From PLOWO2-12-38-17 sp963709355 (GTDB taxonomy: Bacteria; Planctomycetota; Brocadiia; Brocadiales; Brocadiaceae): DNA of 64,000 nt. Numbering within the stretch: position 1 is the stretch's first letter; each line of letters starts with the position of its first letter. Both the position numbers and the translations under genes were made by a program. This document shows, piece by piece, positions 45,604 through 54,917 of the stretch. Where the stretch lies: assembly GCA_963709355.1 (NCBI GenBank), contig CAVPVY010000005.1, forward strand, positions 1,054,001 through 1,118,000, written 5' to 3'. The notes beneath the pieces were generated by a model. The model ran no database searches. It was given only the letters and a program-made list of their open reading frames with translations, and was not told where the DNA came from.

Positions 45604-46726
45604 GGTTAGTGGTTATAAGTTCTTCGCTTTTACGTATTGCGTCGACCTCTTCAGTAATATCAATCGCTACAGGGCACCAGGTTATGCAACGTCCGCAACC
45701 GACACAACCCGATGTGCCGAATTGATCAATCCATGTAGCAAGTTTGTGTGTTATCCATTGGCGGTAACGGGATTTAGTTGATGATCGGATACTTCCTCCG
45801 TGAATATATGAAAAATCCATAGTAAAGCAAGAATCTAGCTTTCTCCATCGCTCAGCGTGTTCACCCGTCAGGTCAGTCACGTCCTCTATAGTTGTGCAAA
45901 AACAAGTTGGACATACCATCGTACAATTCGCACAAGTCAGGCAACGTTCTGCCACATTGTTCCAACGAGGATGTTCATAGTTTCTGTAAAATAAGTCTTT
46001 AATATTCGTAGTGTCCATGATGCGCCCCATTTGTTCAACTGTTTTTTTCATGACATCATCAGCGGCGCATTTTTCCTTTTCACTCGCTTCTTTATGTGGA
46101 ATTTCGCAAAGAATATCTGCGCCTAGTTCAGTGCCTGTTTCTACCAAGAAATAATGGTTTTTGGCTTCTAAAATCTCGGTCATAGCAAGATCGAAACCGA
46201 AAGTTGCCCTTGGTCCTGTGTTCATCGAGACGCAGAAACACGTTCCCCCAGCTTTTCCACAATTAACTGCTACGATAAAGGTGTCTTTACGTTGTGATTT
46301 ATAATGTTGGTCAATGTACTGACCATTCATAAAAACCTTGTCCTGAATAGAAATTGCGTGTATATCACATGAACGGACACCAATAAAGGCGAATTTATGG
46401 ATTGCTTCATTCTCTGTTATAACATTAAAGGAACTACTGTTGCGTTTGATCTTCCAGAGACGTAATTCAGATGGGAGCAAATACTTTTTCCATGAGTGTG
46501 GACCAACAGTATAACCGAAGAATGCCTTATCATTTAGCTTTTTGAGGCGATAGGTACCGCCATCCTGTTCATCTGTCCATCCGATAGGCAGATTTGCTGT
46601 AGAGTTCAGATCACTGTATACGATAGCGCCCTCTCCAAGAGTGGGTCCAATGACCTGATAACCTCTTTTACTCAAAACATCAAGCAGTATCTGGAGGTGA
46701 TCACTCTCTAAAATAGATGTATTCAT
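45587..46726 (-). CDS. hydB: Group 3b hydrogenase iron-sulfur (beta) subunit
   Basis: 379 aa. The N-terminal 250 residues are the HydB-specific domain (VITENEAIHKFAFIGVRSCDIHAI). Two [4Fe-4S] motifs follow: C262LTCANCTMVCP and C341VGCGRCITWCP. This subunit is the outer electron-transfer end of group 3b enzymes (also called anaerobic sulfite reductase A-like). It is the first structural gene of the set in transcription order and follows hypE after a 267-base gap (46727-46993) in which I see no gene. Confidence 0.92.
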   Translation of the reverse strand: MNTSILESDHLQILLDVLSKRGYQVIGPTLGEGAIVYSDLNSTANLPIGWTDEQDGGTYRLKKLNDKAFFGYTVGPHSWKKYLLPSELRLWKIKRNSSSFNVITENEAIHKFAFIGVRSCDIHAISIQDKVFMNGQYIDQHYKSQRKDTFIVAVNCGKAGGTCFCVSMNTGPRATFGFDLAMTEILEAKNHYFLVETGTELGADILCEIPHKEASEKEKCAADDVMKKTVEQMGRIMDTTNIKDLFYRNYEHPRWNNVAERCLTCANCTMVCPTCFCTTIEDVTDLTGEHAERWRKLDSCFTMDFSYIHGGSIRSSTKSRYRQWITHKLATWIDQFGTSGCVGCGRCITWCPVAIDITEEVDAIRKSEELITTNLSTPS

Positions 46727-46993
46727 TGTATCCTTTTCTTGCGTTTCTTTTGCAAATTAAAAGAATGTAAGCTATCCTTTTGTTTTGGCATTATTTTTAA
46801 CCAATCGTACATGGTAAGCACAGGCGCTATCTTACCGGTCTAGCTTGGTACGAGCGGAAGAAAGAATTATACCGCTGCAATATAGTCATTTGACTCAAAG
46901 ATAATAAAATATTCATGTTCTGTTACCGTAACATAAGCACCAAGTGTCCCAATCCTTTTTTCTTCAGTCTTTTTTCTCCCTGTATTTTTTATA

Positions 46994-48010
46994 TCAACAG
47001 ATTCTTGGAAGTTGATCACCAACAAGCATATCAAGAATCCTTGTTCCGCCAATTACGGTCTTGAGACATACCTTGCCTGCTGGTTCAGGTAATATTTCTC
47101 CAATGATTGCTGCATCTCTGCCCAAGCTATCTTCATTGAGTATTTCACAAACCTTATCGGCGTCATGTGCAGAGGCAACAATTACCACTTTCCCCTCATT
47201 AGCAATGTAAAGAGGGTCATAACCGAGGATTTCACAAAGCGCCCTTACGTCTTCTTTAATTGGAATGTTCTTTTCGTCAACCAATATACCATATTTTTCA
47301 GTATTTACAATTTCATTAAGTGTGGTGGCAAGCCCTCCTCTTGTTGGGTCTCTCATGAATTTAATATTAGCACCTGAATTTATTAATTTATGAATCAATT
47401 CATTAAGTGGAGCACAATCACTTTTTATAGGAGGGTTAAAATCTAAGGATTCCCTCTCAGAAATTACTGCAAGACCATGGTCTCCAATAGTACCGTTGAT
47501 TATTATCTTATCACATGGTTCTATATTTGAGATTGACAGCATTGTTTTATAAGCAATTGTACCAATACCACATGTGTTGATAAACAGGCCATCAGCGCTT
47601 CCACTATCTACAACTTTAGTATCTCCAGTTACGATATTAATTCCTGCAACGGATGCAGTATCTTTCATTGAAGTTACAATCCTTTCAAGCATAGAGATAT
47701 CAAATCCTTCTTCGATAATGAATCCAACCGAAAGGTACAAGGGTTTTGCGCCTACAACGGAAAGGTCATTGACTGTTCCACTAATTGCAAGTTTTCCTAT
47801 ATCACCCCCAGGAAAGAATAGTGGTTTAACGACATAAGAATCGGTTGTGAATGCCAGGGTCTCGCCATTAAGTTGCAATATTGCTGAATCATGTAACTGG
47901 GATAATACATCATTCTTAAAATGCGGAAGAAAGATTTGATTTATTAGTTCGTGCGTTAATTTCCCGCCGCTACCATGTGCAAGTGTTATTTTAGAGTGTT
48001 TATTCGCCAT
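46994..48010 (-). CDS. hypE: Hydrogenase maturation protein HypE
   Basis: Converts the carbamoyl group on its C-terminal Cys into the cyanide ligand of the NiFe site. About 338 aa from the chosen ATG (MANKHSKITLAHGSGGK). It belongs to the AIRS/PurM-like ATP-binding family, with TTDSYVVKPLFFPGGDIGKLAISGTVNDL. The essential C-terminal PRIC ends the protein, so it is complete. The start overlaps the end of hypD by 11 bases; an in-frame start at 48040 further inside hypD is possible. Confidence 0.95.
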   Translation of the reverse strand: MANKHSKITLAHGSGGKLTHELINQIFLPHFKNDVLSQLHDSAILQLNGETLAFTTDSYVVKPLFFPGGDIGKLAISGTVNDLSVVGAKPLYLSVGFIIEEGFDISMLERIVTSMKDTASVAGINIVTGDTKVVDSGSADGLFINTCGIGTIAYKTMLSISNIEPCDKIIINGTIGDHGLAVISERESLDFNPPIKSDCAPLNELIHKLINSGANIKFMRDPTRGGLATTLNEIVNTEKYGILVDEKNIPIKEDVRALCEILGYDPLYIANEGKVVIVASAHDADKVCEILNEDSLGRDAAIIGEILPEPAGKVCLKTVIGGTRILDMLVGDQLPRIC

Positions 48011-49148
48011 ATTTATAATAAGCTGCGCAAGTACCTTCACTTGAGACCATACAAGCGCCTATAGGATGTTCGGGGTTACAAACCTTTCTAAATAGTTTAC
48101 ATTCATTTGGAGTCCTTACACCTCTAAGAATATCTCCACAGAGACAATAATGAATTTCGGATTTCATACTTTGTCGTGAGCGCTCTGTCGAACGATTTTG
48201 TATTTCTGATTTATTTTGCATTAACATGAGGGCATCGAAGCGTTCGTATTGGCTTCTCAATTTAAGCCCGCTTTGTGGTATAAAGCCAAGCCCACGCCAC
48301 TCGACACCACACGGTTCAAATACCTTATCTAGTAAAGCTAAGGCCGTTGGGTTCCCTTCCCGTTTTGCCACCCTCGAATATTCAATCTGAACGCTTGCTT
48401 CCTTTTTTACAATTTGTTCTAGCAACATATATATGCCCTGCAAGATATCTAATGGTTCAAAACCGGCAATGACACATGGGATATGAAAGTCTATGGTGAT
48501 AAATTCATAAGGTCTTGACCCGATAATAGTGCTAACGTGCGCAGGGCAGAGAAAGCCGTCGAGATTTAGTTCTTTGTCTTTCAGGAGCGCCTTCATAACC
48601 GGTGGCATTACTTTATGTGCTGTAAGGACAAAGTAGTTTTTTAACTCCCGCCTTTCTGCTTCAATAACAGACGCTGCGATTGTTGGAGCAGTAGTCTCAA
48701 AACCCACAGCCAGGAACACAATATTTTTATCAGGATGTTTTTCAGCCAGATGTAATGCGTCAAGGGTAGAATAAACTACTGTTACTGAAGCCCCATTAGC
48801 CCTCTCCTTTTCAATGCTTGAAGACGAGCCGGGTACACGCATCATATCGCCGAATGTTGTTATTAATACATCACGACCACTGTTTGAACTAGTGGAGTTA
48901 TTTTGTAAGATGGCTATAGCAGTGTCTATATAGCTGACAGAGGTCACGCACACAGGACATCCAGGCCCGGAAAGTAGTCGGATGTTTGATGGAAGCAGTT
49001 TTTTTAATCCGTATCGATAAATGGACATCGTATGGCTACCGCATACCTCCATAATGGTAATCTCATCGTGGCCATTAATAAGGCTAGCAATTTTTCTAGA
49101 TAAACCAATTGCAATAGCAGCATCACGAAACTCGTCTATATATTTCAT
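48000..49148 (-). CDS. hypD: Hydrogenase maturation protein HypD
   Basis: 382 aa iron-sulfur scaffold that assembles Fe(CN)2CO with HypC. Conserved motifs: EVCGSHTMSIYRYG, GPGCPVCVT, TFGDMMRVPGS, FLAVGFETTAPT, GFEPLDIL and a C-terminal Cys cluster around CLCGDILRGVRTPNEC. A stretch around residues 320-330 (QNKSEIQNRSTERSRQ) is an unusual polar insert near the C-terminal cluster. It is followed by overlapping hypE. Its upstream region is the divergent gap 49149-49505. Confidence 0.95.
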   Translation of the reverse strand: MKYIDEFRDAAIAIGLSRKIASLINGHDEITIMEVCGSHTMSIYRYGLKKLLPSNIRLLSGPGCPVCVTSVSYIDTAIAILQNNSTSSNSGRDVLITTFGDMMRVPGSSSSIEKERANGASVTVVYSTLDALHLAEKHPDKNIVFLAVGFETTAPTIAASVIEAERRELKNYFVLTAHKVMPPVMKALLKDKELNLDGFLCPAHVSTIIGSRPYEFITIDFHIPCVIAGFEPLDILQGIYMLLEQIVKKEASVQIEYSRVAKREGNPTALALLDKVFEPCGVEWRGLGFIPQSGLKLRSQYERFDALMLMQNKSEIQNRSTERSRQSMKSEIHYCLCGDILRGVRTPNECKLFRKVCNPEHPIGACMVSSEGTCAAYYKYGE

Positions 49149-49505
49149 CGATAATTACTCAGTATTATAGTAGTGTTTGAACAAAATCTGACAACAGGTC
49201 ATTTTGAGGGAAGCAAGAAATCTTTTGGCTATTTAAAATGCCGGGTATTTAGATTTTCTCCCTTTTAGTCGAAAAGACAAAAGAACGCCTTATCTTTTAT
49301 AAATTTTGTAGCTTTAACATTCTTTCATTAATTTTACTTCTAATTTCAAGTGATTCAAGATAATTTACAGTTGTTTGTTTTAGCGTATTTTTGTATAGTT
49401 TTATAATTAGGTATGATAACAGAAAGCAGAATGTTCTTTTACTTGTGCATGGTATTCATATCGCCTAAATAGTTATCACTTGTTTAATGTAAGGGGGGTA
49501 ATAAC
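49149..49505. other. Divergent intergenic region upstream of hypD
   Basis: 357 AT-rich bases between hypD (minus) and a small gene (plus). It must hold promoters for both directions. A TATGAT with a poorly placed TTGTAT lies around 49395-49420. The plus-strand gene has a strong G-rich ribosome binding site (TAAGGGGGG). No gene, repeat or clear operator is visible. Confidence 0.4.
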
Positions 49506-49724
49506 ATGAGTAAAAATATATATGCAATTGTAGACGGTGAGGTACATCCTTTCAATTGTTACAAAGACTACACCGAATTGGAAGCACTTGTTGCCTATGC
49601 CAATACTGAAGAACATGCGATGGAGTTAGCAACTATGTATGAGCACGGAGAGATTGGAATGAGTGCTTTTCATTGTAAGAAATGTGGTGGAACCCATGAG
49701 GTGTTACAAGAAAGTGGGGAATAA
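49506..49724 (+). CDS. Small protein with a CxxC zinc-knuckle end
   Basis: 72 aa. Starts MSKNIYAIVDGEVHPF and ends with FHCKKCGGTHEVLQESGE, half a zinc ribbon with one CxxC pair and a nearby His. It is acidic overall. It has a strong ribosome binding site and reads against the surrounding hydrogenase genes. I do not recognise the family. It probably binds a metal through the CxxC/His set, perhaps as a dimer. Confidence 0.65.
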   Translation: MSKNIYAIVDGEVHPFNCYKDYTELEALVAYANTEEHAMELATMYEHGEIGMSAFHCKKCGGTHEVLQESGE

Positions 49725-49902
49725 CTCTATTATTTGGAGAATTTAGGTACCATTGGCAAGTACATGTAGAAATTCACGTTGGAAGAAATGGAGGCTGTTT
49801 TGAATAAGGTAAAAGACAACCATTGAGCGTAGTGCTTTGGTCACTATTTAATATTTAAGATGCGACCCTTTGTCTGTCCTTATTAAAGGATTACCCATCC
49901 CT

Positions 49903-50838
49903 CTATTTTATTCGTGTCACTATGCAAAATATACACACCCCAAGAGGTTCTTGTGCAAAACTCACACATTCCTGAGGGATTCCAGCCTCTTCACACAACA
50001 TTTGCAGGTCTTCTTTTGTACGATAATTGAGAAACCATTCCCAACACCATTCCATAGCATTACGGTTTGGATTACTGGGATGATAATTACCGAAAACAAT
50101 TTTGCCTCCTTCATCTGTCCAGTCCCACATCCTTTTTAATAATATCTTAGCATAACGGTCACTTAGATAATCAAACAGTCCAGCAGCCCACACAAGATCG
50201 TAACGCTTGTGTGTCCTCAGTCTGAGGACATTTGCAGTTTCCCATTGAAAGGATACATTATGCGCTTTGCTTGGGAGTATTTTCTTAGCATACGTAATAG
50301 CTGCTTTCTCAACATCTACACAATGGAAGTAACTTCCGGCAACACCAGACACAGCTTGAGCTATTGCATCAGCTAAATCACGACAAGAACCACATGCAAG
50401 GTCCAAAACCGATATGCCAGCCGGTTTTTCCCCAGTTAAATTACTAAATAGATTACAGAAGTAATCCTTACGATTTTTTACAGCTTGGGTAGCGGGAAAA
50501 CGGAAATATAATTCATCCCATAGTTTACCCTCATGATCGGTAGCGGTCTTATTTGTGTATATCCAATCAATAATGAGATAGTCTCCTGCGTATCCTAAGG
50601 GTTTATTTCTACTGCGATAAGCCATGGTACCTTTATCAAGTTCTTTGGCACAGACTATTGAGCAATGTTTCATTAGATCATACCGGTGCTTCGGACATGC
50701 TAGAGACATTTTATCAATTTGTTTTAATCTCATATTAAATTGTTTGTCAAAAACCAATGGTTCTTCATTTGTTATGAACGGCAGGTAATTTGCGAATGTT
50801 TCAATCTCCTTTTCGATGTGAACAACCTTGTTAGTCAT
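49903..50838 (-). CDS. Class I SAM-dependent methyltransferase
   Basis: 311 aa. Motif I is ISVLDLACGSCRDLADAI, followed by YFHCVDVEKAAITYAKKIL (motif II), RYDLVWAAGLFDYLSD and EGGKIVFGNYHPSN. The N-terminal 120 residues contain KHCSIVCAKELDKG and NKPLGYAGDYLIIDWIY, a pattern I associate with small-molecule or fatty-acid-ester methyltransferases of the 3-hydroxypalmitate methyl ester type; that assignment is weak. It has no evident link to hydrogenase maturation although it lies between hypD and hypC. Confidence 0.8.
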   Translation of the reverse strand: MTNKVVHIEKEIETFANYLPFITNEEPLVFDKQFNMRLKQIDKMSLACPKHRYDLMKHCSIVCAKELDKGTMAYRSRNKPLGYAGDYLIIDWIYTNKTATDHEGKLWDELYFRFPATQAVKNRKDYFCNLFSNLTGEKPAGISVLDLACGSCRDLADAIAQAVSGVAGSYFHCVDVEKAAITYAKKILPSKAHNVSFQWETANVLRLRTHKRYDLVWAAGLFDYLSDRYAKILLKRMWDWTDEGGKIVFGNYHPSNPNRNAMEWCWEWFLNYRTKEDLQMLCEEAGIPQECVSFAQEPLGVCIFCIVTRIK

Positions 50839-51055
50839 CTAATATCTCATTTATATTTAAAACTTCCAGTGCCTTAAAGTCTATTTATTGAGCCAGTTGA
50901 TTGAATTAATGTTGAGTGGTCAAAATAAAAATATCTACCTAATAGGTGTGATAGTATATCTAAATGAATGAATAATACAACAATATTCTATCTGTGGGTG
51001 TGTTTATAATCCTCCATTAAACAAGGATAATTACCAAAGTTTGAAGGAGGTAATG

Positions 51056-51376
51056 ATGAAAGAATTAAAGTTGTTTGGTATGCGGATAAAAGAACTGAGG
51101 ACAATTAGAAAATTATCCCAAGAGCAGCTTGCGGGGAAAGTCGCTATCAGCCCCAAATATATGAGCAGAATAGAAATGGGACAACAATTCCCTTCAATTA
51201 ATGTCATTACAAAACTTGCTAATGCCCTTCAGGTAGAATTGAAAGATTTTTTTGAATTTGCTAATGAGGTTAGAAATACCAAGGAATTAAAGGAAATCAT
51301 CAATTTGTTGCTGAAAGAGACGGATGAGGAAAGACTAAGAATTGCTGTAAAAGTTCTGAGGGCACTGGTAAGATGA
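51056..51376 (+). CDS. XRE-family transcriptional regulator
   Basis: About 106 aa. N-terminal Cro/CI-type helix-turn-helix (MRIKELRTIRKLSQEQLAGKVAISPKYMSRIEMGQQFPS, ending at LKDFFEF) and a short helical C-terminus rich in Glu and Lys. I chose the ATG at 51056, which has AAGGAGG 5 bases upstream; the TTG at 51041 overlaps that site. It is divergent from the methyltransferase gene with a 217-base gap, so it may control that gene, the hyp genes or itself. Confidence 0.85.
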   Translation: MKELKLFGMRIKELRTIRKLSQEQLAGKVAISPKYMSRIEMGQQFPSINVITKLANALQVELKDFFEFANEVRNTKELKEIINLLLKETDEERLRIAVKVLRALVR

Positions 51377-51439
51377 GAATGCGTTGTTACAATTGATAGT
51401 ATTACAAGTTTATAGGTGCGGGGCTAGTTGTGACACTTT

Positions 51440-51670
51440 TTATTCCGTGTCCGGAGGTTTTTCAAGATAACTTTCGAGTAGTGAAATTGTCTTGAGAGCC
51501 TCTTCCTCATCCAGTTTCTGAATTGCGTAACCTGCGTGGACGATCATATAGTCCCCAACTTTTACATTGTCCACAAGAAGAAGCCCAATTTCTCTTTGCA
51601 TGTTACCAAGTTCAGCTATGCCTGTAACGCCTTTAATTTTGATAATTTTCATGGGAACGGCTAAACACAT
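51440..51670 (-). CDS. hypC: Hydrogenase maturation chaperone HypC
   Basis: 76 aa. MCLAVPMKII with the essential Cys2, then VKVGDYMIVHAGYAIQKLDEEEA, the full HypC signature. It binds HypD and delivers Fe(CN)2CO to the large subunit. It overlaps the end of hypF by 10 bases and is co-translated with it. It is separated from hypD by the methyltransferase and XRE genes. Confidence 0.96.
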   Translation of the reverse strand: MCLAVPMKIIKIKGVTGIAELGNMQREIGLLLVDNVKVGDYMIVHAGYAIQKLDEEEALKTISLLESYLEKPPDTE

Positions 51671-53991
51671 GTCTTATACCTTTCATTGGCAATAACGGCC
51701 TGTCCCAACGAAATTCCGCCATCATTACAAGGGACTTTTTCATTGAAATAAACCTTAAAATTATTGGTGTTGAGTCTGTCTATAACACGGCGAAGAAGGA
51801 AATTGTTTTGAAACACACCGCCTGATAACACGACATCATTAAGATGATTATAGTCGCGGACGGTCTTACATACATGCAGTACTATTTCAATTATAGAGTT
51901 GTGAAATTTTGCGGAAATTATGGATTCAGAGATATTGTTTTTTAAATCATCTAATATTGATTCTATGATTTTATGCCATAGTATTATACAAACGGGGCTA
52001 TTACAAGCTGTATTATCATTAATATTAATTCCAAATGGATAAGAACTGGTTGTGTACACATCTGCAATTGATTCCAACTTTATTGCTGCCTGACCTTCGT
52101 AATTTATGATGTGTTGCAAACCGATAATAGAAGCAACGGCATCAAAGAGTCTTCCCATACTGGAAGTTAGGGGGGCGTTGATTTTTTGTGAAATCATCTT
52201 AAGAATTATTTCCGATTTTTTATATTTAGTACCATTATTAATAAATATTAAAGGATGTAGATGTGAAAGATTATATAAATTCTCTCCGTATATACGATAT
52301 AGATACGAGATTGCCATACGCCGTGGTTCCTTGATTGCCTGCTCCCCGCCGGGCATTGGCACATAATCGAGATGACCAGCCCGTTCATATCCAGAAAGAT
52401 CTGCAACAAGAAATTCTCCACCCCAGAAATTACCGTCATCTCCGTAGCCTAAGCCATCAAATACAACACCAATTACCTTATTGATAATGCCGTTCTCTGC
52501 CATACAACTTGCAATATGAGCATGGTGATGTTGAACTGCTATTTTAGAAATATTGCTTTGCTCAATCGCATATTTTGATGAAAGATATTCTGGATGAAGG
52601 TCATATGCTACAACCTCTGGCTTAATGTTAAAAAGGCTTTTATAATGTTCTATAGACGTTGTAAAAGAATCAAGTGTTTCTGCATTATCTAAATCTCCTA
52701 TATGATGGCTTAAAAAAGCGTGATTATTACGTGCAAGGCAGAAAGTGTTTTTAAGAAATGCCCCGCATGCGAGTATAGGTTTTGCAAAGTTATATTGAAG
52801 CCTTAAAGGGAATGGTGCATATCCCCTCGACCTGCGGATAAGCATCTCTTTGTCTATAACTACTTTTGCAACTGAATCATCACACCGCATAAAGATATTC
52901 CGGTCATGTACGAGAAAATAGTCTGCAATACCTTTGAGTCTTTCCAAAGCTTCGTTGTCTTTGTAAACAATTGGCTCATCGCTCACATTGCCGCTTGTCA
53001 ACACAAGCGGCGTATTAGATTCTGCTATAAGTAGATAGTGGAGCGGGGTGTACGGAAGCATAACGCCTAAATAATTATTATCTACAGCAACGTTATCTGC
53101 AATAACATATTTGACCTTCTTGCGAAGCAGTACTATAGGTCTTTGAAAGGATGATAAAAGAGTTTCTTCTTTTTTGTTGACGTAGCATAATTGTTTTATC
53201 GTATTTAAATCATTTATCATTACGGCGAAAGACTTGTCGTCCCTGTATTTTCTTTTTCTAAGCGTAGATACGACATTGTGACTTGTAGCATCACAGGCAA
53301 TATGATATCCACCAAGTCCTTTAACAGCTACAATTTTCCCTTCACCTAGAAGTGAACAAACAGTAGAAATAGGGTCTTGAGTTTGAACTGCAAACCCTTC
53401 ATTATTGATTAACATTAACTGAGGACCACAAACAGTACATGCATTGGGTTGTGCGTGGAAACGGCGGTTTGCAGGGTTATGGTATTCATTTTCGCATGTT
53501 TCACACATGGTGAAGTGTGCCATGGTAGTGTTGGAACGATCATATGGAAAATTTTTGGTAATGGAATACCTCGGTCCGCAGTTTGTGCAATTAATGAAAG
53601 GATAACGATACCGTCTATCCATAGGATCAAAAAGCTCTTGGATGCAATCCTGGCAGGTAGCTATGTCTGGCGCGACCATGGTAAAACTTCCTTCATGAGA
53701 CACACTTTCGCGGATACTGAAATCTTTGTACAATACTTCGTCAGCAAGCATGCGGGATGTAAGTTCTTCAATTCTTGAGAGAGGAGGGGAAGATGTCTTT
53801 ATTTCTTCAATAAACCTGTCAATCATTTCTCCCTGTACTTCTATGAGAATGCCTTTTGAATCGTTCAGGCAGAAACCCTTGAGTTTATATTTTTTAGCGA
53901 GGTGATAAATAAAAGGACGAAAACCAACTCCCTGTACAGTTCCTGTTATTTGAATTCTTATCCTGTTATGCATAGAAATATGACTCGGCAA
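51661..53991 (-). CDS. hypF: Carbamoyltransferase HypF
   Basis: 776 aa. Makes the thiocarboxamide precursor of the cyanide ligands from carbamoyl phosphate. Domains in order: acylphosphatase (1-95, GTVQGVGFRPFIYHLA), two zinc fingers with four CxxC pairs (CQDC, CTNCG, CETC, CTVCG; about 107-185), a YrdC-like domain (KIVAVKGLGGYHIACDA, about 200-385) and a Kae1-like domain (VQHHHAHIASCMAENG, VLSGGVFQNNFLLRR). All are complete. It is the first hyp gene of the minus-strand set. Confidence 0.96.
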   Translation of the reverse strand: MPSHISMHNRIRIQITGTVQGVGFRPFIYHLAKKYKLKGFCLNDSKGILIEVQGEMIDRFIEEIKTSSPPLSRIEELTSRMLADEVLYKDFSIRESVSHEGSFTMVAPDIATCQDCIQELFDPMDRRYRYPFINCTNCGPRYSITKNFPYDRSNTTMAHFTMCETCENEYHNPANRRFHAQPNACTVCGPQLMLINNEGFAVQTQDPISTVCSLLGEGKIVAVKGLGGYHIACDATSHNVVSTLRKRKYRDDKSFAVMINDLNTIKQLCYVNKKEETLLSSFQRPIVLLRKKVKYVIADNVAVDNNYLGVMLPYTPLHYLLIAESNTPLVLTSGNVSDEPIVYKDNEALERLKGIADYFLVHDRNIFMRCDDSVAKVVIDKEMLIRRSRGYAPFPLRLQYNFAKPILACGAFLKNTFCLARNNHAFLSHHIGDLDNAETLDSFTTSIEHYKSLFNIKPEVVAYDLHPEYLSSKYAIEQSNISKIAVQHHHAHIASCMAENGIINKVIGVVFDGLGYGDDGNFWGGEFLVADLSGYERAGHLDYVPMPGGEQAIKEPRRMAISYLYRIYGENLYNLSHLHPLIFINNGTKYKKSEIILKMISQKINAPLTSSMGRLFDAVASIIGLQHIINYEGQAAIKLESIADVYTTSSYPFGININDNTACNSPVCIILWHKIIESILDDLKNNISESIISAKFHNSIIEIVLHVCKTVRDYNHLNDVVLSGGVFQNNFLLRRVIDRLNTNNFKVYFNEKVPCNDGGISLGQAVIANERYKTCV

Positions 53992-54331
53992 TTATCAAGT
54001 GTGGAAAGATGGCAGTCCTGGCTGATTAAAAGCTAATTTCCCCTTGATTTACGAAATTTGAAGATTATAATATATTTAAAGGGAAATATTATAATTGTCA
54101 AGAAATATTGCGATATACGGACTCTTTTCCCTATTTGAATAAGTATGGATATATTGCACTATGAAGGTCATGGGATATACAATCTTTATATAACCAGCGA
54201 ATTGTCTGAATGGGAAAGACAGTGCTTTACGAGCAATCAAGACTCAGCCAATGGTATTCTGCGGTAATTTTACACCGTATGTTTATAGTTTGCTATAAAT
54301 ATACAAGGACACAATGAAAGGAGGGTAGTTT
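53992..54331. other. Divergent intergenic region between hypF and the globin gene
   Basis: 340 bases without a gene. An AT-only inverted repeat ATTATAATAT (54064-54073) and ATATTATAAT (54086-54095) with a 12-base spacer lies about 75-105 bases before hypF. It could be an operator or simply overlapping -10 elements. Nothing else stands out before the globin ribosome binding site (AAAGGAGGG). Confidence 0.35.
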
Positions 54332-54700
54332 ATGGGTAATTCACTTTTCGACCGTCTTGGTGGAGAGGCGGCTATAAAAAAAGCCGTAGATATTTTTTAC
54401 AAGCATGTCATGGCAGATCAAAGAATAAATCATTTCTTCAAAGGAGTTGATATGAAAAAGCTCGCAGGCATGCAAAATGCATTTCTGACGACTGCATTCG
54501 GCGGGCCTAATATTTACACGGGGAGGGCCCTGCAAGCCGCGCATGCAAGATTGGTGGAACAAGGGTTAAATGATAGCCATTTTGACGCCGTCCTTGATGA
54601 CCTCACGAAGACTTTGAAAGAATTAAATGTTCCGGATGATCTGATTCAGGAAGCTGGCAAGATTGCTGATAGTGTAAGAAATGATGTGCTTGGCAGATAA
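54332..54700 (+). CDS. Truncated haemoglobin, group 1
   Basis: 122 aa, 2-on-2 globin. It starts NSLFDRLGGEAAIKKAVDIFYKHV with the B10 Tyr23; the CD1 Phe is in HFFKGVDM; FLTTAFGGPNIYTG and the proximal His71 in LQAAHARLVEQ are typical of the group 1 (GlbN) form. Such globins bind O2 and NO and often detoxify NO. Anammox uses NO as a free intermediate, so NO or O2 protection is a reasonable inference. It is a single gene with a strong ribosome binding site. Confidence 0.93.
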   Translation: MGNSLFDRLGGEAAIKKAVDIFYKHVMADQRINHFFKGVDMKKLAGMQNAFLTTAFGGPNIYTGRALQAAHARLVEQGLNDSHFDAVLDDLTKTLKELNVPDDLIQEAGKIADSVRNDVLGR

Positions 54701-54761
54701 ATCTCATTGGGACCTTCTGTGAATGTATTCTGCATCAATTTTACTATATGAATAATAGCTT

Positions 54762-54857
54762 TGGCGGGAGCGTGTGGGAATCGAACCCACCTATCCCGCA
54801 AAAGCGGGACAGACCGGATTTGAAATCCGTCGCCGACACCAGCCGACATGCACTCCC
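54762..54857 (-). tRNA. selC: tRNA-Sec (anticodon UCA)
   Basis: 96 bases with encoded CCA. On the minus strand it begins GGGAGTGC (8-base acceptor arm, last pair mismatched). It has the long 6-base D stem GTCGGC-TGGT-GTCGGC as in other selenocysteine tRNAs, an anticodon loop TTTCAAA with UCA, and a long variable arm (TCCCGC-TTTT-GCGGGA). The T arm is GTGGG-TTCGATT-CCCAC, followed by CTCCC, G73 and CCA. It reads UGA as selenocysteine. No selA, selB, selD or clear selenoprotein gene is in the window. Confidence 0.93.
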
Positions 54858-54917
54858 GACTAATTATTATTTTTACTAAAATACTTTCTATGGGTAGGTT
54901 TTAATAATAAATAATCT

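Noticed and set aside
46867..47052. 61-aa minus-strand reading frame between hydB and hypE
   Set aside because: It overlaps the end of hypE in another frame, has no ribosome binding site and resembles no family I know; its C-terminal part could be a gene relic but cannot be supported.
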